Assembly: GCA_028278425.1 (NCBI GenBank) | Contig: JANQEJ010000026.1 | Location: forward strand, 1-50,593 | Reading direction: 5' to 3' | Origin: Planctomycetota bacterium | GTDB lineage: Bacteria > Planctomycetota > UBA1135 > GCA-002686595 | Length of the DNA stretch: 50,593 nt | Shown here: in pieces, positions 37,701 through 44,481 of the stretch | Layout of the letters: the number at the start of each line of letters is the position of its first letter | Numbering within the stretch: the first letter of the stretch is position 1 | The notes under the pieces: model-generated | What the model was told of the DNA's origin: nothing | Database searches by the model: none | What the model saw: only the letters and a program-made list of their open reading frames with translations | Program-made: the position numbers and the translations under genes

Positions 37701-37997
37701 CGCCCGCGCTACTTCCGCGTGAAGACGGGCCTCGCGCAGGACTCGCTGCCCGACACCGGCTTCGTGAAGATCCTCTTCCAGGCCACGACGGCCGGCACGG
37801 ACGGCCAGCCGGACGGCGACAACCCCGTGGTCGACTGGACCGCGGACCCGACGAAGTTCAACACGGTCCCGGCCGGTGACCTCGACTTCTTCCGCTTCGA
37901 GGTCGAGTTCAACCTGGACGCCTCCGGTGGGGGCGGCCTGACGGTGAACACCGAGCCGATCTCGCTCGAGTTCCTCCGGTTGCCTTTCGGCTTCTAG
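34719..37997 (+). CDS. Giant glycine-rich Ig-like lipoprotein, family B (B1)
   Basis: This 1092-residue lipoprotein has lipobox FLSAC (C25). Residues 45-80 form an Ig-like segment (QIELTFNGDVSLASI). From about residue 460 to 790 it is Gly-rich with repeated strands such as GDLRIDGIIDISG, GGGGGQLRIICLG and GGASGGHVIIES; this pattern suggests a right-handed parallel beta-helix. The end (FFRFEVEFNLDA, then PISLEFLRLPFGF) matches B2. It contains few cysteines and no catalytic motif I recognise. It is co-transcribed with A2 and followed by a strong terminator. A surface or adhesion role is likely but inferred. Confidence 0.87.
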   Translation: MRHRKALSRLFVGSAAVGAAFLSACSGGGGSSPAQGGFQLVGISFQDGEPLEINAQIELTFNGDVSLASIDTGSTLQIRSIDGSGAPAFFSAAYKTDPATGLAVTDTIVIQPFCPLLGDFSDAGFQPGGILYELFVPGTDASPFTITSIAGAPLEITQRRTFVTPDSMLPAAVFEDTVLGPPAFVPFFPDDSPATFVRLGDGTEVPFAFNGSTHELDATDSLPLNLYSDTDSTVTYIVQLNQPVDPSANNLNDDRVRIEFLDGAGQWQAFQTLVELESNCKLGLPGAVLKLTPLGILPQDSQIRITIVAGFTDLKGLDSVDADQTDFFSPTAELDFASLAPADDGADELIENFLLSGEMAGSFEDTEATFDTPVASWENGALTSAFDFQGTGGPGGDFDWITPLGAINFSTVFEEITGGKDGDPLQTIPVVNGVIDINDMTVAAGTTLRVEPGGNPLTIVLTGDLRIDGIIDISGYDAKQVGTLFTPNFPEPGAAGCATGGMGGVGSFLTNASTPSGGIGDGPFGIANAGGQGGEAGHDPTSDKQKRRGAGGGGGRFAADVIGSTTPGLIVEQGDIGHPQGTGGISGMSPPIGGLPGFGPFLDGDPTNDFFGQAGEFLGPGGSLSGIIQGELVIPWAGYGGGAGGDAVQASTFPTIPFGPPYKDKKGAGAGGGGGQLRIICLGKVIFGLSGQILCDGGDGATGENVLGFDHIAGSSGGASGGHVIIESAEQIDFTDGGAANVPRIVISAVGGVGGIPKSTADQWSGGGNGGPGLIQYHVRESDPSIAVGTSLTSDIVIPSLPGTTLDSMSEPGGIVLVPNFGARSKARSRWIPLGAAAQIPSGGEGQVFFTFDGIESDDGSSDQGKILTTNEMPTAVAPILPDPVLAPEVLGTAAPDPFVDASGFTLVLSQPSVQVLIDDAGTPSDDIYLRNPALLKNFILRLQGSTNTKDFDIVSAAYDDAAVSLTLTVDPAGGSLEAFVTGQGGPSSVDYEVRPRYFRVKTGLAQDSLPDTGFVKILFQATTAGTDGQPDGDNPVVDWTADPTKFNTVPAGDLDFFRFEVEFNLDASGGGGLTVNTEPISLEFLRLPFGF

Positions 37998-38019
37998 GAA
38001 CCTCGTCTCTTCGTGCAGG

Positions 38020-38057
38020 ACCGCCGTCCCGCGGAAGCGGGGCGGCGGTTCTTTCTT
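38020..38057 (+). terminator. Rho-independent terminator after B1
   Basis: A 13-bp stem (38020-38032 with 38037-38049, one G-T pair) closes a GGAA loop and is followed by TCTTTCTT. It ends the A2-B1 operon. Confidence 0.9.
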
Positions 38058-38138
38058 GCCGCCCCGGACGTGTAACGCCCGCGTGAGCTTGCCCTAACTC
38101 CTTCAGCCGGCTGGCAAGGCTCCTGGCGAGGATCATCC

Positions 38139-41100
38139 ATGGGTCATCGTACGGCGGCTTCGTCTCTACTCCGGCTCGCGCCCTTCCCGCTGGTCCTCTT
38201 CGCGGCGTGCGGCGGCGGGGGCACCTCGCCCGCCCTCGGCGGGTTCCAGCTCGTGTCGATCTCGGCGCCCGAGGGCGCGATCCTGCCGATCAACCAGCCG
38301 ATCGAGCTGGTCTTCAACGGGGACGTCGATCCGGCGAGCATCGTCGCGGGCAGCACGATTCAGGTGCGGTCGATCGATGGAAGCGGCGCCGACGCTTTCT
38401 ACACCATCGGCTTCAAGCGCGACGCCGCGACCGGTCTCGAGGTCCGCTCGACGCTGATCGTCCAACCCTTCTGCCCGCTGCTCGACGACTTGTCCGACGC
38501 CGGCTTCCAGCCCGGCGGAGTCCACTACCAGCTCTTCGTTCCCGGCGAGACGAGCGGCGCGCCCTTCACCATCCAGTCCGAGCTGGGCGAGAGTCTGGAG
38601 ATCGCCCAGACGCGCTCCTTCTTCACGCCCGACTCCACCGAGCCCGGCGAGGTGTTCTTCGATCCGGTCGTCGGCGGGCCCGACTTCGTCGCCGCGGAGA
38701 CCTTCGTGCGGCTGGGCAACGGCGACGAGATCCCCTTCGTCTTCACCGGCTCGTCGCACGAGCTTCCGCAGGCGTTGCCGCTGAACCTCTACAGCGACGC
38801 GGCGAGCCGGGTCGAGTTCCTCGTCCAGCTCGACCAGCCGGTCAGCCCGTCCGCGCAGAACCTGGACGACGACCGCGTGCGCCTCGAGTTCCTCGCCGCC
38901 GGCGGCTCGTGGCAACCGCTGCAGACGCGCGTGGAGCTGGAGAAGAACTGCCCGATCGACGGGCCGGGCGCGCTGCTGCGACTGACCCCCGAGGGGATCC
39001 TGCCGCAGGCGAGCGAGCTGCGCGTCCGTCTCCTGGCTTCGTTCGAGGATCTCGGCGGCGAGAAGACCGGGGGGCAGACCGACTTCTTCGCCCCGACCGA
39101 GACGGTCGCGTTCGCGAGCCTGGCGCCCCCCGGCGACGCGGCGGACGAGCTCCTCTTCGACTTCGTCGACGACTCTCTCCAGGACGTGGACGCGGTGTTC
39201 GACACGCCCGTGGCGGACTGGAAGGACGGCACGCTCACCTCCGCGTTCGACTTTCAGGGAACCGGCGGCCCGGGCGGCGACTTCGACTGGCACGTGGACG
39301 CGAACATCCAGTTCTCCACGGACTCCGCCTTCATCAGCGGCGGTCCCGACGGCGTGAAGACGACCGAGGTGCCGGTCGTGGGCGGCGTGGTCGACGTCGA
39401 GGACCTCTGGATCAAGTCCTCGGGCTCGCTGCGGATCGTCGGCTCGAAGCCGCTGACGATCCTCGCGACCGGCGAGGTCCGCTTCGACGGCACGCTCAAC
39501 GTCTCCGGGCTCAACGCCAAGAAGGTGGGGACCCTCTTCACGCCGAACCAGCCCGAGGTCGGCGCACCGGGCGTGGCCTCGGGGGGCAAGGGCGGCGACG
39601 GGAGCTTCCTCACGAGCGCCTCCACGCCGAGCGGCGGCGTCGGAGAAGGTCCGTTCGGCATCGCCAACGCCGGGGGCCGGGGCGGGGACGCCTGCTACGA
39701 CGGCTCCACCACCGTCGACCTTCGGCGCGCCGCGGGAGGTGGCGGCGGCCGCTTCGGGCCGGACGTCACGGGGGGCGACGTGGGTCTGATCGCGATGCCG
39801 GGGGCGGACGGCCACCCGCTCGGCACGAGCGGGAAGACGGGCATGCCGCCCCCGAACGGCGGCCTGCCGGGCCCGGGGCCGTTCCTCGACGGCGATCCCG
39901 GCAACGACTTCTTCGGCAAGCGCGGCGTCTTCGTCGCCGGCGAGCTGGTCGACATCGTCCCCGGCGAGCTCGCGATCCCGTGGGCGGGCGCCGGCGGCGG
40001 AGCCGGCGGGGACTCGGTGAACGCGAGCGTGTTCCCCACGGTCCCCTTCGCGCTGCCCTACATCGACAAGAAGGGCGCCGGCGCGGGCGGCGGCGGGGGG
40101 CAGGTCCGCATCATCGCCCTCGGCCGGATCGTCTTCGGTCCGGGCGGACGGATCGTCTGCGACGGCGGCATCGGCAACGTCGGCGAGAGCGCGAGCTTCG
40201 GCGTGATGGTCGGCGGCTCGTCCGGCGGCGGCTCGGGCGGCCACGTGATCCTCGAGTCGGCCACGCAGATCGACTTCACCGACGGCGGCGGGGACCTCGT
40301 CGCGGAGTACGTCTCCGCGCGCGGCGGGCTGGGCGGTCCCGGCAAGAGCCCCGAGGGCTGGAGCACCGGCGGCAACGGCGGTCCGGGCGTCATCCAGCTC
40401 CACGTTCCCGAAGCGGATCCCGCCCAGGCGGTGGGCTTCGGTCCGGGCGCCGCGATCCGCCTGCCCGCGTCCGCCACCGATCTCTCCGACGTCACCGCGC
40501 CGGCCGGCGTGGTTCTGATCCCGACCTTCGGCGCGCGCTCGAAGGCGCGCTCGCGCTGGATCCCGCTCGGCGCGGCGGCGGAGCTCCCGACCGGCGGCGC
40601 GGGAGCGGTGTTCTTCCGGTTCGACGGCACCGATCCGGACGACCAGAGCACCGACGCCGGCAAGGTGGCCGCGCCGGACGGCGTGGTGGCGGAGCTCGCG
40701 ACCCTCCTCCCGGACCCCGTGCTCGCGCCGGAGTTTCTCGGCGACGCGGCTCCGGCGCCCTTCGTCGACGCGGACGGGTTCACGCTGGTTCTCTCGAAGC
40801 CTTCCGTGCAGGCGTTGATCGACGCGGCGACCGGACCCTCCGACGACGTCTACCTCCGGAACCCGGCGCTCCTGAAGAGCTTCGCGCTTCGCCTTCACGG
40901 CCCCGCCGCCGAGCGGGACTTCGACGTGGCGAGCGCGACCTACGACGACGGCGCGTCGGTTCTGCGGATCACCGTCGATCCGGCGGGCGGGAGCCTCGAG
41001 GCCTTCGTTCTCGGGCAAGGCGGGCCCGCGGCCGTCGACTACGAGCTCCGGCCGCGCTACTTCCGCGTGCGGACGGGCGTCGTCCGGGACTCGCTGCCGT

Positions 41101-41348
41101 CGACCGCCTTCGTGCGCGTTTTGTTCCAGGCCGCGACCGCCGGCCCGGACGGCCTGCCGGACGAGGACGACCCGGTGGTCGACTGGACCGCGGACCCCAC
41201 GGCGTTCAACGCGGTGCCCCCGGGCGTGCTCTCTTTCTTCCGCGTCGAGGTGGAGTTCGACCTCGACCCGCCCGCCGGCGGAGCGGGACTGACGGTCGAC
41301 ACGGAGCCGGTGTCGCTCGAGTTCCTGCGGCTACCGTTCCGCTTCTGA
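38139..41348 (+). CDS. Giant glycine-rich Ig-like lipoprotein, family B (B2)
   Basis: This 1069-residue paralogue of B1 has lipobox LFAAC (C24). It keeps the same order of parts: N-terminal Ig-like segment (PIELVFNGDVDPASI), VDVEDLWIKSSG, the Gly-rich beta-helix-like centre (TPSGGVGEGPFGIANAGG against TPSGGIGDGPFGIANAGG in B1), the ARSKARSRWIPLGAAA segment and the C-terminal PVSLEFLRLPFRF. AGGA lies 6 nt before the ATG at 38139. A terminator separates it from B1, so it has its own promoter. Its 3' end overlaps the convergent CotH gene by 18 bp. Confidence 0.87.
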   Translation: MGHRTAASSLLRLAPFPLVLFAACGGGGTSPALGGFQLVSISAPEGAILPINQPIELVFNGDVDPASIVAGSTIQVRSIDGSGADAFYTIGFKRDAATGLEVRSTLIVQPFCPLLDDLSDAGFQPGGVHYQLFVPGETSGAPFTIQSELGESLEIAQTRSFFTPDSTEPGEVFFDPVVGGPDFVAAETFVRLGNGDEIPFVFTGSSHELPQALPLNLYSDAASRVEFLVQLDQPVSPSAQNLDDDRVRLEFLAAGGSWQPLQTRVELEKNCPIDGPGALLRLTPEGILPQASELRVRLLASFEDLGGEKTGGQTDFFAPTETVAFASLAPPGDAADELLFDFVDDSLQDVDAVFDTPVADWKDGTLTSAFDFQGTGGPGGDFDWHVDANIQFSTDSAFISGGPDGVKTTEVPVVGGVVDVEDLWIKSSGSLRIVGSKPLTILATGEVRFDGTLNVSGLNAKKVGTLFTPNQPEVGAPGVASGGKGGDGSFLTSASTPSGGVGEGPFGIANAGGRGGDACYDGSTTVDLRRAAGGGGGRFGPDVTGGDVGLIAMPGADGHPLGTSGKTGMPPPNGGLPGPGPFLDGDPGNDFFGKRGVFVAGELVDIVPGELAIPWAGAGGGAGGDSVNASVFPTVPFALPYIDKKGAGAGGGGGQVRIIALGRIVFGPGGRIVCDGGIGNVGESASFGVMVGGSSGGGSGGHVILESATQIDFTDGGGDLVAEYVSARGGLGGPGKSPEGWSTGGNGGPGVIQLHVPEADPAQAVGFGPGAAIRLPASATDLSDVTAPAGVVLIPTFGARSKARSRWIPLGAAAELPTGGAGAVFFRFDGTDPDDQSTDAGKVAAPDGVVAELATLLPDPVLAPEFLGDAAPAPFVDADGFTLVLSKPSVQALIDAATGPSDDVYLRNPALLKSFALRLHGPAAERDFDVASATYDDGASVLRITVDPAGGSLEAFVLGQGGPAAVDYELRPRYFRVRTGVVRDSLPSTAFVRVLFQAATAGPDGLPDEDDPVVDWTADPTAFNAVPPGVLSFFRVEVEFDLDPPAGGAGLTVDTEPVSLEFLRLPFRF

Positions 41349-42965
41349 GCGAAGGAGGGGAGCGATGCGCACCGTCTCGCGCGCGCGGAGCGAGAGCTCC
41401 GCGCCGCCGACGCGCTCCCCGTTGACGATCCAGGCGATCGCCGGCCCGCCCTCCGCGAGCCGGACGCGGACCCGCTGCCCCGGGAAGTACCAGCCGGCGT
41501 AGCGCGCGCCCGCCGGATACCCGTCCACGACGAGCTTCGCCCCGGCCGGGGCGACGACCTCGCACGCGAGCGCCGCGCCGCAACCGAATACCTCGTCGAG
41601 CTGCCGGCGCACGACGGCGCTGCGGTTGCGGTTGAACTCCTCCTGGCGCTTCAGGGCGCGCGCGCTCAGGCCGCTCCCGCCGCGATAGCGCCGGAAGAAC
41701 GCCATGCGCTCCTGGAAGAAGGCGGGGGTCAGCCGGTGGTTCATCAGCTCGGTCGCGAGCCGGAGGAAGAACGCGCCGAAGGCCGGGTCGTCGCGCACCA
41801 GGCCCTGGAAGAGGGTGCCGCGCACCGCGCCGTGGCGTTCGAGGATCAGTCCGATCGAGGGCTTCTTCCAGACCGGTCCGTAGTCCCTCGGATCGCTGTC
41901 CTGGAAGGCGTTGTCCATGTCCCAGTGGACCCACCACCAGCGCGGCTCGGGATCGGTGCGATCGAGCACCGCCGCGCCCTGCATCCAGTCGTAGACGCCG
42001 CACCACATCGTCGCGAAGAGGTGGCGCGAGAGCTTGTCGACGTCGACGCGCTCGCCGACGGCGGCCATCGTGAAGTCTCCCGCCGGAAGCTCGCGCGACC
42101 AGCGCTTGAGCCGCACGAAGGCCGCCTGATCGTCCTTCTCGTTCTCGCCGCGCAGGCGGTAGAAGTGAAACTCCTCGTGGCCCAGGCGGCGTGCCCAGTT
42201 GCGCTTGCTCACGTGCTCCGAAAGCGAGAAGAGCCCCTGGAGCTCGCCGTTCAGGACGAAGAGCCCGGGGCGCATCTCGGGCGCGGGAGCGCCGAGCCGG
42301 CGCGAGATCTCGAAGGCGAAGGCGCTGTTGAGCGGCGAGTTGCCGCGCACGATGAGACGGTCGAGCGGATCGGCGATCGCGCTGAACAGGAGCCCCGGCG
42401 GGACCGCGGTCGCGCCGTACTCCTCGCGGAAGTAGAGCCGGTAGCTCCGCCAGTCCGCGCCGCGCTGCGCCTGCTTCTCGGGGTTGCGGCTGGTGCCGCC
42501 CTGAAGCCGGATGCCGCAGCGCGTCGCGAAGCGCAGTTCCTCGCCGAGGAACAGCGAGACGTTCGCCGGCCGCTCCCAGTCGGTCTGCCAGTTCGTCACG
42601 ATCCCGCGCTCCGGGTCGTGCAGGTCCGCCTCGTCGACCGCGATCGAGATCAGCGGCCAGCCCTCGACGAGATGCCGCGCGACGCCGCGGTCGCTCGGCA
42701 GCGACGGCACGCCGCCGGGGTGCGCGCGAAAGACGGAGCGCTTCCCCTGCCCGCGCCAGCGGTCGTCGCGGTGCGGTTGGGCGGAGTGGACCAATCCCTC
42801 GCCGCGCAGGATCCTCCCCGCGGGGCCGACGTCGAGGGCCTCCGCCGGCGCGTCGCGGTCGCGCGCCACCCGCCGGATCGGGGCGAACCAGGCGGAGCGC
42901 TCGAGCAGCACGCCGGCCGCGATCAGGGCGAGGAGGCTCCCGGCGATGACGATCGGAGCGCGCAC
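41331..42965 (-). CDS. CotH-type protein kinase, membrane-anchored or exported
   Basis: This 544-residue protein has the CotH fold, an atypical protein kinase that in Bacillus phosphorylates spore-coat proteins. The N-terminus is one hydrophobic helix (about residues 3-22), so the kinase domain is outside the cytoplasm. CotH landmarks are GIRLQGGTSR, the FSLSEHVSKR segment (E250) and HWDMDNAF with D349 and D351, the expected Mg2+-binding acidic site. About 75 residues at the end look like a small beta domain. It is last in an operon with VTC and DUF4956 genes, a grouping seen in other bacteria. The neighbouring lipoproteins are candidate substrates (inference). Confidence 0.88.
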   Translation of the reverse strand: MRAPIVIAGSLLALIAAGVLLERSAWFAPIRRVARDRDAPAEALDVGPAGRILRGEGLVHSAQPHRDDRWRGQGKRSVFRAHPGGVPSLPSDRGVARHLVEGWPLISIAVDEADLHDPERGIVTNWQTDWERPANVSLFLGEELRFATRCGIRLQGGTSRNPEKQAQRGADWRSYRLYFREEYGATAVPPGLLFSAIADPLDRLIVRGNSPLNSAFAFEISRRLGAPAPEMRPGLFVLNGELQGLFSLSEHVSKRNWARRLGHEEFHFYRLRGENEKDDQAAFVRLKRWSRELPAGDFTMAAVGERVDVDKLSRHLFATMWCGVYDWMQGAAVLDRTDPEPRWWWVHWDMDNAFQDSDPRDYGPVWKKPSIGLILERHGAVRGTLFQGLVRDDPAFGAFFLRLATELMNHRLTPAFFQERMAFFRRYRGGSGLSARALKRQEEFNRNRSAVVRRQLDEVFGCGAALACEVVAPAGAKLVVDGYPAGARYAGWYFPGQRVRVRLAEGGPAIAWIVNGERVGGAELSLRARETVRIAPLLRSEAER

Positions 42966-42984
42966 GGCCGCGGACGCCTCCGCC

Positions 42985-43689
42985 TCAGGCGAGCCCGGGT
43001 CGCTCGACGTAGACGCTCGCGGTGGCGTCCGCCGCGATGGAGCGCAGGCCGTTCTGCAGCTCGGAGATCCGCTCGGCCTGCAGCGCGGTGAAGCGGTAGG
43101 CGACCGACGACTCGTCCTTGCCCTCGGTGACGCTGTCGAGCGCGCCCGCCGGCAGCTCCCTGGCCAGGAAGGCGAGCATCTCGCGGCCCTTCGTCCGGTA
43201 GTCGTCGACGGGCACCGTGATGACCAGGAGCCCCTGGCCCGGTGGAAGGCGCCGCGCTCCGCGGGCGAAGTGCATCACGACGAGCGCGCCGACCGCCACG
43301 AGGAGGACGATGCCCAGGAAGAGGATGTTGAACGTCGCGCAGCAGAGCGACGTCGCCACCACCAGCATGATGAAGGCGATCTCCTCCGGCTCCTTGATCG
43401 GGGTGCGGAAGCGGACGATCGAGAGCGCGCCGAGGAGCCCGAGCGACAGCGGAAGCGAGAACTGGATCGTGATGAAGATCGCGGTGACCGAGAGCCCGAG
43501 CAGGGGGAACGCGCGGTGGACCTGGCTGCCGCTGGCGCGGCTCCGGTAGAAGACGACGTAGAGGTAGGAGACGAAGACCGCGCTCAGGACCGAGAACGCG
43601 AGCGCGATCACGAACATGGGAAGGCCGGTCTCCTCCATGCCCTTCGCGCTGAAGTCGGTGACCTGTCGCGCCAATTCCTTCCAATCCAT
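42985..43689 (-). CDS. DUF4956 membrane protein
   Basis: This 234-residue protein has about four to five transmembrane helices in residues 20-155, with the family signature LSIVRFRTPIKEPEEIAFIM, and a cytoplasmic alpha/beta domain of about 75 residues at the end. DUF4956 has no proven function; family members are commonly encoded beside VTC-domain polymerases and CotH kinases. The ATG shares its A with the stop of the VTC gene (TGATG), so translation is coupled. It may form the membrane channel or anchor through which the VTC product passes, but this is speculation. Confidence 0.88.
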   Translation of the reverse strand: MDWKELARQVTDFSAKGMEETGLPMFVIALAFSVLSAVFVSYLYVVFYRSRASGSQVHRAFPLLGLSVTAIFITIQFSLPLSLGLLGALSIVRFRTPIKEPEEIAFIMLVVATSLCCATFNILFLGIVLLVAVGALVVMHFARGARRLPPGQGLLVITVPVDDYRTKGREMLAFLARELPAGALDSVTEGKDESSVAYRFTALQAERISELQNGLRSIAADATASVYVERPGLA

Positions 43690-44405
43690 CAGGCCACCGC
43701 CTTCGCCGTTCGCTCCAGGCACTCCGCGTACTTCGAGAAGGATCCCCGGCGGCAACCGAGGGCGCGCAGCTCCGCGAGCGTGGGGGGGAGGTCCTTGAGC
43801 GCGCCCTTCACCTCGAGCACGCCGACGCCGAGCGCGACCGGCCGCGCGTGGGGGAGCCGCGCCGCGTTCGTGCGCGACACGCGGATGTTGTCGTCGACGC
43901 AAAGGCGCGCGCCCGACCGCGGCTCGTCGAAGCGCACGCGGGTGTAGGCGATCTCGAGCGCGGGGAGCAACGAGCCCGGGAGCGCGACGCCCTCGGCCTC
44001 GAGCAGGCGCGGAAGCTCGAGAACCACGCGCGCGGCGAGCTCCGCCTGCGCAAGCTCCTCCGCCGGCACGTCGGTGCGGATGCGGACCTTCCGGCGCCGC
44101 GAGCCGTTGCGGAGCTTCGCCTCGAGGAACGCGACGCCGACCGGCTCCCCGGTTTCGACGTCCGCGTACCAGCGGGCGCGGACCTTGGTCTTCAGGAGGT
44201 CGCTGTTGCGCTTCTCGTCGAAGCTGTGCCAGCTCGGCGTGTCGTAGTAGATGCTCGACACGATCCCGGCGGGGTAGACCGGATCCGGAACGCAGCGCGC
44301 GCGCAGGCGCGCGACCACGTGGGGAGCGCGGCGGGCGTCGAACACGAACTTCGTCTCGTGCTCGGAGCCAACGTCCTGTTCTGCGTCTTCGTACAAGGGA
44401 GCCAC
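43689..44405 (-). CDS. VTC-domain polyphosphate polymerase-like protein
   Basis: This 238-residue protein has the VTC tunnel fold that in yeast Vtc4 makes polyphosphate from ATP. Visible landmarks are ETKFVFD at the start, YYDTPSWHSFDEKR, the basic strands KTKVRARWY and EAKLRNGSRRRKVRI, and LEVKGAL near the end. These basic and acidic residues line the tunnel in the family. It has no membrane segment and no SPX domain. GTG at 44405 was chosen over TTG at 44396; no ATG is suitable. It is the first gene of the operon with DUF4956 and CotH and is divergent from lipoprotein C. ATP-dependent polymer synthesis is expected but not proven. Confidence 0.85.
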   Translation of the reverse strand: MAPLYEDAEQDVGSEHETKFVFDARRAPHVVARLRARCVPDPVYPAGIVSSIYYDTPSWHSFDEKRNSDLLKTKVRARWYADVETGEPVGVAFLEAKLRNGSRRRKVRIRTDVPAEELAQAELAARVVLELPRLLEAEGVALPGSLLPALEIAYTRVRFDEPRSGARLCVDDNIRVSRTNAARLPHARPVALGVGVLEVKGALKDLPPTLAELRALGCRRGSFSKYAECLERTAKAVA

Positions 44406-44481
44406 CGGGGCGTTGGGCTTATCGAGCCGCGTCGGGGTCGACTTGAGGCGCCGGTTTTCCCGCCGGTCTCCGGATGATCCA

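Noticed and set aside
34680..41018. Long minus-strand open frames opposite the family B lipoproteins
   Set aside because: They mirror the codon pattern of the sense genes. Sense frames have lipoboxes, Shine-Dalgarno sites and paralogues; antisense frames have none of these.
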